The notes under the pieces are model-generated. The model searched no databases. It saw only the letters and a list, made by a program, of their open reading frames with translations, and was not told where the DNA came from. From the NCBI GenBank assembly GCA_024232965.1, contig JACKQF010000003.1, positions 124,001-188,000 of the forward strand: 64,000 bases of DNA. The letters run 5' to 3'. The position numbers were made by a program, and so were the translations under genes. This document shows, one piece after another, positions 35,701-43,393 of the stretch (its first letter is position 1; each line of letters starts with the position of its first letter). This DNA is from Verrucomicrobiaceae bacterium (GTDB lineage Bacteria; Verrucomicrobiota; Verrucomicrobiia; Verrucomicrobiales; Verrucomicrobiaceae).

Positions 35701-36045
35701 AACCTCAACGCCGACGACAAGGCGCTGGAAGCCTACCACACCATCATCGAAGGCCGCGCACGCATCGGCGGCGCGGATGAACTCGCCGCCGTGCAGGCCA
35801 TCGCGCACATCCTCACGCGCCAGGGCAAGTTTGATGACGCGCTTGCCGAACTGAAGCGCATCGACACCAACACACTGCGCGGCACCTGGCGTCATTCCAC
35901 CTTGATCGCCCGTGGCGATACGCTGCTCGTCGCTGGTCGCAAAACGGATGCGCTCGCCGCTTATCAGGCCGTGCTGGCGGACAAGGACGTCGAGAAACGT
36001 CATCGCGACGCCGCGGAAACTGCCCTGCAAAAGCTCAAGCCATGA
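32788..36045 (+). CDS. secreted DUF4838 protein with CBM9-like domain
   Basis: This 1085-residue protein has a signal peptide (NARLLLSLVVPALGLQLNA). Residues 25-150 resemble the N-terminal domain of alpha-glucuronidases (RVAAHEFRQQIEKISGARLP). Residues 150-600 form the DUF4838 barrel-like region, with 'RWYLPGELGEVLPS' and a Cys-rich patch 'SKCQVCYSN' / 'CQCEKCKG' that may bind metal. Residues 606-830 resemble CBM9/DOMON ('DIVIDGKLDDDYWQKCPVA'). The rest is helical, TPR-like (AAEL-type repeats). It probably binds or cleaves uronic-acid-containing glycan outside the cell. Its stop overlaps the EF-hand gene start by 4 bases. Codon use is strongly GC-biased. Confidence 0.88.
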   Translation: MNARLLLSLVVPALGLQLNAADTLLVENGQPRAEIVISAQPTRMQRVAAHEFRQQIEKISGARLPIVTQPTGKAVKVFIGASAQSPVKAEGLKNGAYRIATGADWMALIGDDSDFTPMEPWAKNNGDIPRAQAEWEKIVGAPYGMPTPGLYKNRLRLPGDTGKPDGATTDPKETLEVWGLDERGSFNAVCGYLHKLGARWYLPGELGEVLPSMKTIPLSAIDETVHPDFPLRQFNFRFSTAGPETSMWVMRLGLRNDERLQIAHGISTMTNRQAVFDKHPDWFAIYGGKPDFKPGDSKCQVCYSNDELFKETVRWARALLDNYKFETVSIMPPDGYTSTCQCEKCKGKDSPERNERGLLSDYVWDFVNRVAKEIAKTHPHAKVLNCAYGVYTLPPLKIDKLESNVQVCIVGGRRPINKGGVKGEGESAPDALRAVWLKKTDNPLLNFENYPFTDRGWYLPSFSAHSIGDSVNATKDISAGEDIWLSVAQNFATKGIGFNHFLVYFTARAYWGGKDYNPDETLKEYCRLFYGPAEQEMLAFFNYGEANWSVMEEDKSKADEALALFEKAKAKADAASVYDKRIALIDDYLKGLRMKTEQLGQKRGPVPTVRLVGDAHDIVIDGKLDDDYWQKCPVAATGKFRELQTGGTPVFGTSFKAGWQGNNLYFAIRCDEHPGEKPNITSTRNDDQAIWHGDAIEIELATETHSYYQIAVSPAGHIVDLDRGAGKSFGWNSRAEVATHIADDHWTVEIRFPVTADENDPLNQVIGRHPTQSLPWHINLCRQRIREDGQELSALSPTGTSGFHEPMKFAHFYDGRSHQFEADPTVTDFVIGFRQAAQKRKADAFLALAELPKITGLQKAVALEQAAFYSRGDADAIIERIPVEAVKKSSQMQSLLAQARAPEVITQFAGEDIAKWPFWQRGAGYHARGRAYFITKAGDKAESDLKAALEWTSEPRARDAILLALGQNRERNLNADDKALEAYHTIIEGRARIGGADELAAVQAIAHILTRQGKFDDALAELKRIDTNTLRGTWRHSTLIARGDTLLVAGRKTDALAAYQAVLADKDVEKRHRDAAETALQKLKP

Positions 36046-36536
36046 AAACCGCATTGCTTCTCCTGCTCACCACCGTTGCACTCGCGGCAGCGGACAATCC
36101 GGCTCTCATCACCCGCATTTTCAAGGCGGCGGACAAAGACCACGACGGCAAGCTCACGCTCGCCGAATACCTGCCGCTCGATGTGCAGGCGAAGCATCAC
36201 GGCGACGAGCACTTCAAATCCGGCGATGCAAACGCCGACGGCTTAATCGACGTTTACGAACTCGCCACCACGCTGCACAAACAGACCTGGTTCGCCATCC
36301 TCTCCGAAGGCATCGAACCCTGCTTCACCCGCATTGACGTCAACCAGGACGGCAAACTCGACGCCGCCGAGTATCGCAAGATCTCCCGCATGGGCGGCCA
36401 CGCCGAGCAGCACTTCAACGGTGCCGATGCCGACAAGGATGGCTTCCTGAATCAAACCGAGTTCACCGCCCATGCTGAAGCCAAGGTGAAGGCGCTCGAA
36501 GCGGGGACTCAGCGAAAGAAGAAGTCCAAAGCCTGA
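36042..36536 (+). CDS. secreted EF-hand protein
   Basis: This 164-residue protein has a signal peptide (KTALLLLLTTVALAAA). Four EF-hand loops are visible: 'DKDHDGKLTLAEY', 'DANADGLIDVYEL', 'DVNQDGKLDAAEY' and 'DADKDGFLNQTEF', each with Asp at 1, 3 and 5 and an acidic residue at 12. A basic tail (RKKKSKA) ends it. It should bind up to four Ca ions outside the cytoplasm. Its ATG overlaps the DUF4838 stop (ATGA), which suggests that the two are made together and may act as partners, with Ca tethering or stabilising the large protein. Confidence 0.9.
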   Translation: MKTALLLLLTTVALAAADNPALITRIFKAADKDHDGKLTLAEYLPLDVQAKHHGDEHFKSGDANADGLIDVYELATTLHKQTWFAILSEGIEPCFTRIDVNQDGKLDAAEYRKISRMGGHAEQHFNGADADKDGFLNQTEFTAHAEAKVKALEAGTQRKKKSKA

Positions 36537-36661
36537 GGTGCCCAAACCCGAAGGCCGTCAGGCCGTCAGCCCATCATCACACTATCCGCTTACCCGCGGA
36601 TTGACCTCAGCCATTTTCCCCGTTTCACTTATCACAATCCAGTGACAGAACAGCTACAAAA

Positions 36662-37099
36662 ATGAAAGCAATCACCATTACCCTTGCAACTTTTCTATTT
36701 CTCTCTTCGGCAAACGCGGATGATGCGGAGGCCGTGCGTAAAGTTTTCGCACAACGTGATCAAGAATTGCGAGAGAAAATCGAGTCTCTTGAAAGTGAAA
36801 TGGCACAGATGACGCAGCGGATGGCAGTTTTGAAGACCTTTTTGGTTGGAGGGCCAAAAGAAGCAGAGGATGGCCTCGTGGTCGTGGAGGTTCGAAGCAC
36901 TGAAACTTTGGTGGGGAACAAACCCATTTCGGTAGAGGAGTTGGGAGAGAAATTGAGGATTATTACAGCCGTAAACAGCCATGCGTGGGTTCGATTGGTT
37001 GCAGCCCCGGACGTAACTTGGGCGCAGTTGCAGCCCGCGCTTCAAGTCTGCTTCGACGCCAAAGTCGCTACTTTTGAGTTCTTGATCAAGAAGCCATAG
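36662..37099 (+). CDS. secreted ExbD-like domain protein
   Basis: This 145-residue protein has a signal peptide (KAITITLATFLFLSSANA), then a short coiled coil (about residues 25-60, 'QELREKIESLESEMAQMTQR'). The C-terminal domain 'LVVVEVRSTETLVGNKPISV' followed by 'EELGEKLRI' and 'WVRLVAAPDVTWAQLQPALQ' follows the pattern of the periplasmic part of ExbD/TolR. True ExbD has a membrane helix with a proton-path Asp instead of a cleavable signal. The match is by eye and weak. The gene is more AT-rich than its neighbours. Function unknown. Confidence 0.65.
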   Translation: MKAITITLATFLFLSSANADDAEAVRKVFAQRDQELREKIESLESEMAQMTQRMAVLKTFLVGGPKEAEDGLVVVEVRSTETLVGNKPISVEELGEKLRIITAVNSHAWVRLVAAPDVTWAQLQPALQVCFDAKVATFEFLIKKP

Positions 37100-37166
37100 T
37101 AAGTCCGGCAACGGTGAACAAAGGCATGACAGATTGCCTTCTCAGCATTGCCATCATCCGCCAATC

Positions 37167-38588
37167 ATGCGACAAAAACGCATGATCTCTCCGCGCTTTC
37201 TTTGTTCACCTGCCGTTGCAACGCTGCGAATCGGGAAGGTTTTCGTCCTGCTCCTCGGCCTCGGCTTTACCGCCATCACCGAAACGACGGCTGCCCCCAC
37301 CTCGCCGCCCAACATCATCATGCTGCTCGTGGATGACATGGGCTATGCGGATCTGGGGTGCATGGGGGCGAAGGACATCAAGACGCCGAACATTGACCGC
37401 ATCGCGGCGGAAGGTGTGCGGATGACGGACTGTTATGCGAACGCGCCGGTGTGCTCGCCCACGCGCGCGGCCTTCATCACGGGACGCTGGCAGCAGCGTT
37501 GTGGCATCGAGTGGGCGATCGGCCTGACATCGGAGGAGGAGAAGCGCGTGAACGGCGAGCTGGTGCCGGTGGCGGAGCGGTTCACGATGGGCCTGATGCC
37601 GGAGGACACCTTCCTCGCGCCGCTTTTGAAGAAGCACGGCTACGGCACGGCCTGCTACGGGAAGTGGCATCTCGGATTCAAGCCGGAGCACAATCCGGTG
37701 AAGCATGGCTTCGACGAGTACTGGGGCATCATCGGAGGCCAGTGCGACTACTACCGCTACCACTACATCGACGGCATGAAGCAGCTCTATGAGAAGACGG
37801 AGATGACGACGGCGGAGGGTTACATCACCGACCTGATCAACCAGCGCACCGTCCGCTACATCCGCGAGGAGTCCACGCAGCCCTTCTTCATCTACGTGCC
37901 CTACAACGCGGTGCATCATCCCTACCAGGTGCCGGACGATCCGACGCAGTTCTACACGGCCGAGAACAAGAACGACGGCACGCGCGCCGGTTACGCGAAG
38001 ATGCTGGAAAGCATCGACAAAGGAGTGGGCGACATCTTTGCGGCGCTGGAGGCGAAGGGCATCCTCGACAACACGCTGATCATCTTCACCAACGACAACG
38101 GCGGCGAGCGCTTCTCCGACAACCGGCCGCTCTTCAATCACAAGACGACGCTGTGGGAGGGCGGCATCCGCGTGCCCTGCCTGCTGCGCTGGCCGGACGG
38201 CGGACTGCCGAAGGGCGCGGTCTCGGCGCAGCCGGCGATCACGATGGATCTCTCCGCAACGATCCTCGCCGCCGCCGGTGTGCCGATCCCAAAGACCATG
38301 GACGGCATCGACCTGCTGCCCATCCTGCGAGGGCAGCAGTCACCCGTCGAACGCACCTTCGGCTGGCGCGTGGACCGCAGCCGCCGCAAGATGAAGGCCC
38401 TCCGCCAAGGCGACTGGAAATACGTGCAGGACGACATGGTCGAAATGCTCTTCAACCTCCGCGACGACATCGGCGAGCACCACGACCTCTACTACGAGCG
38501 ACTGGACAAGGTGAAGGAGCTCAAGGCGAAACTCGCCGAGTGGGAAGCCAACGTGGACAAGGTCCCGCCGCCGATCCGGATTCACTGA
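37167..38588 (+). CDS. secreted sulfatase 7 (canonical CSPTR)
   Basis: The protein has 473 residues from the ATG at 37167; starts at 37134 and 37182 are in frame and also possible. A long basic N-region precedes the signal helix (GKVFVLLLGLGFTAITETTAA). It has 'PNIIMLLVDDMGYADLGCMG', the active-site 'CSPTRAAFITGRWQQRCG', 'ACYGKWHLGFKP' and 'LIIFTNDNGGERFSDN'. This pattern is close to arylsulfatase A / N-acetylgalactosamine-6-sulfatase-type enzymes. It stands apart from the first six sulfatases and is followed by the PQQ-like gene. Confidence 0.94.
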   Translation: MRQKRMISPRFLCSPAVATLRIGKVFVLLLGLGFTAITETTAAPTSPPNIIMLLVDDMGYADLGCMGAKDIKTPNIDRIAAEGVRMTDCYANAPVCSPTRAAFITGRWQQRCGIEWAIGLTSEEEKRVNGELVPVAERFTMGLMPEDTFLAPLLKKHGYGTACYGKWHLGFKPEHNPVKHGFDEYWGIIGGQCDYYRYHYIDGMKQLYEKTEMTTAEGYITDLINQRTVRYIREESTQPFFIYVPYNAVHHPYQVPDDPTQFYTAENKNDGTRAGYAKMLESIDKGVGDIFAALEAKGILDNTLIIFTNDNGGERFSDNRPLFNHKTTLWEGGIRVPCLLRWPDGGLPKGAVSAQPAITMDLSATILAAAGVPIPKTMDGIDLLPILRGQQSPVERTFGWRVDRSRRKMKALRQGDWKYVQDDMVEMLFNLRDDIGEHHDLYYERLDKVKELKAKLAEWEANVDKVPPPIRIH

Positions 38589-38604
38589 GGCGAAGAGAAT
38601 GAAC

Positions 38605-38690
38605 AACCACGGAAAACACGGAAGTAAACAGGGGTAGGGCCACTGGCCGACTGTCTCAGTTCTAGATCCCTTTCCGTGTATTCCGTGGTT
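38605..38690. repeat. imperfect inverted repeat, 19-bp arms
   Basis: AACCACGGAAAACACGGAA (38605-38623) is the inverse complement of TTCCGTGTATTCCGTGGTT (38672-38690) with one mismatch; the arms are 48 bases apart. Each arm also holds a tandem CACGGAA pair. The element lies between sulfatase 7 and the next gene and could be a small MITE-like element or a large hairpin. Confidence 0.8.
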
Positions 38691-38808
38691 GCCCTAAACG
38701 AAGGCGACAATGAGGTCGGGATAGCTTCGGCGGGATTGTTAAAGACTGCAATTTGACGAGAAAATGGCGGCTCAGTGGAGTTATAAGCGTTTCCTTCGTC
38801 TTCACGTC

Positions 38809-40332
38809 ATGCCAAGAATCCTTCCACATCTCGCTCTCATGGTCACGCTCATGGGCAGCACATTCGCTGCTGCTGCCGACTGGCCCATCACGACCGAAAC
38901 GGCACCCACGAAGTGGAGCGTGGCATTGGATGACAACATCGCTTGGAAAATCACGCTGCCAGAGACGGGACAGAACACGCCGGTGGTTCATGGTGGCAAG
39001 GTGTTCTTCTCGACGATGAAGGAGGTCCAGGCGGATGCGGAGATCGGTGGCGACATTGTCGCTTGGTGCTGCGATGCAGCGAGTGGCAAGGTGCTGTGGC
39101 AGCGCGAGATTTCCGGGGAATATCCGCAGCGGTTGTCAGGTTGTTTCAGCGATAGCACTTCGCCACCAGCCGTGTGTGATGGAGAGCGTGTGGTGTTTAT
39201 TAATGCCTCGGGAACGATTGCCTGCTTTGATCTCAAGGGCGAGCCGCTTTGGTCAAAGAAGCTGCTGAGTGTGGGCCGCACGTTGCCGTTTTTGCATGAC
39301 GGCAAGTTTGTCTTCACTCGTCAGATCTATCCGCCAGATGCAAATGGTAATTTCGGGCATCAGTATGCGGACTCGCCGGTGGAGATGTGGACACAACTTC
39401 AGGCGCTGGACATCAAGACGGGTGAAGTCGCCTGGACGACGAAATGCGGCATCAACATGGGCTGCGCGGTGATGCCGCAGAAGCTTGCGGATGGTCGCGA
39501 TGTGGTCGTCGTAGGGCGGGGCGGTGGTCATGGACCTCCAGAGAAGCCGGATGGTATTTCGTTGGTTGATCTGCGCGATGGCAGCACGCTGTGGTCGCTG
39601 GAGTTGAAGGATTTCATGGCCACGATGATCTTCAGTGTGCGCAATGACGAAGTGAACTTCTTCCACAAAGGCGAGCACCTCTCCGTCGATGCACTGAACG
39701 GTAAGACCGTGCGGCGCTGCTCCATTTTGAAGGACATTCCGGTGCGGAATTGGAACGACGGCAACCGCATCACGAAGACCGAGACGATTCCCGAAACCTC
39801 GACGCGCATGATCACACAGACTTCGAACTTACTCGTTGGGCCGTATCACTATTTCCGCAGTTACACGCGGCCATATCTCGGTCGTGTGCAGGTGGAAACC
39901 GGTGCCGTCGAGTATTTGGAGTTGCCACTGCAACTCGCGAGAGTCGCAGGTCAACCCGATGTCTTCCGCTGGTTCGTCGAACCGAAGAGCAAAAAGGAAC
40001 CGCAACTCAAGGACCAAGCCATCGCCAAGAATGAGGTGAAGAACTCGCGTGGCTTCGTGGTCATGGGCGACAAGCGCTCCGTCGGCAACGGTTGGGGCCA
40101 CATCGCCGCTCCCACGCCATCGGTTGCGGGTCCGAACCTCTACGTCCCTGTGATGAATGGCACTGTCTATGTGATCGACTGGAATGCGGCCAAACTCGAT
40201 GAGTCCGCCATCGTAGGTATCAACGACCTCGGCCCTGCGGGTCAGTCCTACACTCGGGCGAGTCTGTTTTTCGACGGAGATCGCGTCTTTGCGCATACGA
40301 TTCGTGAACTGATGTGCATCGGGAAGCCTTAA
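38809..40332 (+). CDS. secreted PQQ-like beta-propeller protein
   Basis: The protein has 507 residues from the ATG at 38809 (MPRILPHLALMVTLMGSTFA, a signal peptide). An earlier ATG at 38764 would put 15 extra residues before the signal. Propeller blades are marked by 'CDAASGKVLWQREISG', 'CFDLKGEPLWSKK', 'ALDIKTGEVAWTTK' and 'LVDLRDGSTLWSLELK'. It is longer than the protein at 31447 and has extra loops. It is followed after 10 bases by the DUF1592 cytochrome gene, so they form one operon with the DUF1552 gene. Function is inferred only as extracytoplasmic. Confidence 0.88.
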   Translation: MPRILPHLALMVTLMGSTFAAAADWPITTETAPTKWSVALDDNIAWKITLPETGQNTPVVHGGKVFFSTMKEVQADAEIGGDIVAWCCDAASGKVLWQREISGEYPQRLSGCFSDSTSPPAVCDGERVVFINASGTIACFDLKGEPLWSKKLLSVGRTLPFLHDGKFVFTRQIYPPDANGNFGHQYADSPVEMWTQLQALDIKTGEVAWTTKCGINMGCAVMPQKLADGRDVVVVGRGGGHGPPEKPDGISLVDLRDGSTLWSLELKDFMATMIFSVRNDEVNFFHKGEHLSVDALNGKTVRRCSILKDIPVRNWNDGNRITKTETIPETSTRMITQTSNLLVGPYHYFRSYTRPYLGRVQVETGAVEYLELPLQLARVAGQPDVFRWFVEPKSKKEPQLKDQAIAKNEVKNSRGFVVMGDKRSVGNGWGHIAAPTPSVAGPNLYVPVMNGTVYVIDWNAAKLDESAIVGINDLGPAGQSYTRASLFFDGDRVFAHTIRELMCIGKP

Positions 40333-40342
40333 CTCACGCGTG

Positions 40343-43300
40343 ATGCTACGTTTCTTCATCATTGCCCTCGTTACAGTCGTCAGCGTCTCATCCGCTGAAC
40401 CAACTTTGCCGCTGGTGAAGTGGACGAATATCAAACTCGGCGACGATGGGGTGCTCGAATCAACCGTGACAGCTACGGGTGGCGTGACTATTGATGCAGG
40501 ACCGTCCACCTTCTCGCCCGCACTCCAAGCGACCAAGGACGGCGTGCGCGAGATCACGGGAAACTCCGTGGTGCTGTATCTCAATGACGGAAAGGACCAC
40601 AGCGGTGACACCATTGAAGATGCGATAAACGCAAATCACTTTGCGGAGTTCGTGTTCAAAGTCAGTGGTCTGGCGGACGGCGCGGTGCTGCGGGTGACGG
40701 GGCTTTCTTATCAGGCGAGACCGAATCTGAACCGGAAAGCACAGGTTCGTGGAGCAACGCTGAGTCAGCCGTGGATCGACGGAAAACTTGTGGGTGAAGT
40801 GAGTCAGCCAAACCTGGGCAAAGTTGCTTCCTATGCCGCACATGGCGTCGAGCAGACCATGCACAACGGTGACACCTTCACCGCGCGTCTGTATTTTGCA
40901 GGCATTGACAGTGATGGCACACCGGGCGTGAGGTTTGAAGATTTCCACACGGGTGTGCGCTTCGGCAATGTGCAGGTCTTCGGCCGTGTGGATGCGCAAG
41001 TGAAGCTCACGGCTTTTCCTTCAGATGTCCACGCCGTGTTGCAAAAACATTGCTTCGCCTGTCATGGCGAGGAGAAACAAAAAGGCGACCTGCGACTCGA
41101 CACCTTGTCGATTGATTTCCTCAAGGACCGCGCTGCGAGCGAAGTCTGGCACGATGCGCTGGACGTGGTCTCCACTGGCGAGATGCCCCCCAAGAAAGAG
41201 CCGCGACCTTCCGACGAAGCCCGCAGTGTCCTGACCAGTTGGATTCGCGGACAGTTGGCGGGGGCGCTTGCAGCAACGAAGAAGGAAGGCGCGGATATCG
41301 TGATGCGGCGACTGAGCAAGGACGAGTATCGCTATACCCTGACCGACTTGCTCGGTGTGGCGGGTGAGTATGGCGAGAGGTTGCCAAGTGAACCGCTTTC
41401 CAAAGACGGCTTCGCCAATGATGGAGCCACGCTCGGCATGACGGCACTACAGATGGAGATCTACCTGGAGTCCGCACGCGCCGCGCTGGCGGATGTGCTG
41501 GTCGATGGACCGAAACCGGAACGGACGGAGACGCGCATCGTCGATGAATCGGCAAAGAAGGCTGGCATTGGAAGGGAGAACGTTAGCAGTGGTGGTCACA
41601 TTCTGGATCGCACTGGCGTCTTTGCCGCCATCTTTGGAGAAGATCCTGCGGAGCGAGCGAAGGTGCCAGCAGAAGGACGTTTCACAATTCGTGTGAAAGC
41701 CCGTGCCGATTTTAAAACCGGCCAAGCCGCACCGATCATGCGCGTGAGCTATGGTCATCATATTTCCGGTGCGATTCCCATTCAAAAAGAAGTCGGGACA
41801 CTGGAGATCACTGACACTACAGCGCGAGTGTATGAGTTCAGCGGGCTAGCGCAGCACTTCCCGTATGCATTGCAGAGCAGTGACCTTGCGGTGCAAATCG
41901 CTGCTGTGGAGAACGTCCTCAATGATGGTCAAGGGAAGCTGCCACCCGTGGCAACGAAGGGAAAAAAGAAGGGCAAGCAGCATGAACTCGACCCAGATTT
42001 TCCGCGCCTGATCGTCGAGTCCGTGCAGTTCATTGGCAACGATTACCCACAGTGGCCGCCAGCAGACCATCGGCGAATTCTTTTTGCTGCCCCGAACGAA
42101 GGCTCATCGGAGTATGCCAGGGACGTGCTGCATCGCTTTCTCTCACGGGCTTGGCGTGCACCAATAAGAGATGCTGACCTCGCGAAGTATCATGCGCATT
42201 TTGTTGAGTTGTCGCAGCAGATGTCCTTCGTCGCCGCCATGCGCGAGACGCTCGCGGTGGCACTTTGCTCGCCGCATTTTCTTTACCTCGTGGAGCCGCG
42301 ATTGAAAACGGAGACGTCGCTTCCGCTTAACGACTACGAACTCGCCACGCGGCTCTCGTATTTTCTGTGGAGTTCCATGCCGGACGACGCGCTGCTCGAT
42401 CTCGCAGCCAAAGGCACACTCAGGCAGCCCAAGGTGCTCGCCGCACAAGTTGAGCGCCTGTTGGCCGATGATAAATCACAGCGCTTCGTGGAGCAGTTTA
42501 CCACTCAGTGGCTCGATCTCGGCGGGTTGGAGCGCGTGGCGGTGAATCCGCAATTCTACCCAAACTTTGATGACGCATTGAAGATTGACATGGCCGGAGA
42601 AACGAAAGCTTTCTTTGGCGAGATCCTGCGCAGTGGCACCTCGGCGCTTCAGTTCCTCGACAGTGACTGGACCATGATCAATGCACCACTTTCCAAGCAC
42701 TACCGGCTGAAAGGTCCGCAGTCGCAAGCCTTGGTTCGCGTGTCGCTCGCAGGCACCCAGCGCCCCGGTGGTTTGCTTGGTCAAGCGTCCATCCTGCTTG
42801 CCAACTCCAACGGCGAGGACTCGCATCCCATCAAGCGGGCCATCTGGATTCGCGAGCGCCTCTTGCACGATCCACCACTGCCGCCGCCGCCGAACGTCCC
42901 TGCCTTGCCCGCTGAAGATCCGAACTTTGCCAAGCTCTCCATCCGCGAGCAGTTGCAGATCCATCGCAAAGATCCTGCGTGTGCGGATTGCCATCGCAGC
43001 ATCGACCCGTGGGGCGTGGCGCTCGATCACTTCGATGCCGTCGGTCTCTGGCGCGATGTCATCCGCCGTCCCAGTGGAGAGAAGGACAAGAAGGGAAATC
43101 CGATTTTCGACGAAGTCCCCGTCGATGCTAAAGACAGCCTGCCCGGCGGCGTGACGCTCGATGGTCTCGACAGCTTGAAGACGTATCTGATGACGGAACG
43201 CAAAAACCAGTTCGCAGAAGCATTGGTCTCCAAGTTTCTCGCCTATGCGCTGGGTCGCAGCATCGTGTGGTCCGATGAAGAAACCGTGAAGCAACTCGCC

Positions 43301-43381
43301 CAACGTTTCGCTGCCAACGGCTACAAACTGCCCGCGCTCATTGCCGACATCGTTGCCAGTAAACCCTTTCTCACACCGTAG
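40343..43381 (+). CDS. DUF1592/DUF1588-type secreted cytochrome (PSCyt1)
   Basis: The protein has 1013 residues from GTG at 40340, or 1012 from the ATG at 40343, which I prefer. After the signal peptide comes a domain of about 200 residues unlike the family's usual start. Then a heme-binding 'HCFACHGEEKQKGDLRLD' (about residue 237), DUF1587 ('RRLSKDEYRYTLTDLLGV'), DUF1592 ('NDYELATRLSYFLWSSMPDD'), DUF1588 with a second 'CADCHRSIDPWGVALDHFD' (about residue 880) and DUF1585 ('FLAYALGRSIVWSDEE') follow. It is thus a diheme-type periplasmic protein. It is followed by its usual partner, DUF1552. The family's reaction is unknown; oxidative polysaccharide or alcohol metabolism has been suggested. 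Confidence 0.94.
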   Translation: MLRFFIIALVTVVSVSSAEPTLPLVKWTNIKLGDDGVLESTVTATGGVTIDAGPSTFSPALQATKDGVREITGNSVVLYLNDGKDHSGDTIEDAINANHFAEFVFKVSGLADGAVLRVTGLSYQARPNLNRKAQVRGATLSQPWIDGKLVGEVSQPNLGKVASYAAHGVEQTMHNGDTFTARLYFAGIDSDGTPGVRFEDFHTGVRFGNVQVFGRVDAQVKLTAFPSDVHAVLQKHCFACHGEEKQKGDLRLDTLSIDFLKDRAASEVWHDALDVVSTGEMPPKKEPRPSDEARSVLTSWIRGQLAGALAATKKEGADIVMRRLSKDEYRYTLTDLLGVAGEYGERLPSEPLSKDGFANDGATLGMTALQMEIYLESARAALADVLVDGPKPERTETRIVDESAKKAGIGRENVSSGGHILDRTGVFAAIFGEDPAERAKVPAEGRFTIRVKARADFKTGQAAPIMRVSYGHHISGAIPIQKEVGTLEITDTTARVYEFSGLAQHFPYALQSSDLAVQIAAVENVLNDGQGKLPPVATKGKKKGKQHELDPDFPRLIVESVQFIGNDYPQWPPADHRRILFAAPNEGSSEYARDVLHRFLSRAWRAPIRDADLAKYHAHFVELSQQMSFVAAMRETLAVALCSPHFLYLVEPRLKTETSLPLNDYELATRLSYFLWSSMPDDALLDLAAKGTLRQPKVLAAQVERLLADDKSQRFVEQFTTQWLDLGGLERVAVNPQFYPNFDDALKIDMAGETKAFFGEILRSGTSALQFLDSDWTMINAPLSKHYRLKGPQSQALVRVSLAGTQRPGGLLGQASILLANSNGEDSHPIKRAIWIRERLLHDPPLPPPPNVPALPAEDPNFAKLSIREQLQIHRKDPACADCHRSIDPWGVALDHFDAVGLWRDVIRRPSGEKDKKGNPIFDEVPVDAKDSLPGGVTLDGLDSLKTYLMTERKNQFAEALVSKFLAYALGRSIVWSDEETVKQLAQRFAANGYKLPALIADIVASKPFLTP

Positions 43382-43393
43382 TTCTAACGCCTC

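Noticed and set aside
33697..36054. Very long open frame on the minus strand opposite the DUF4838 gene (785 codons)
   Set aside because: It lacks any family motif and mirrors the strongly GC-biased codons of the plus-strand gene, which has a signal peptide and recognisable domains.
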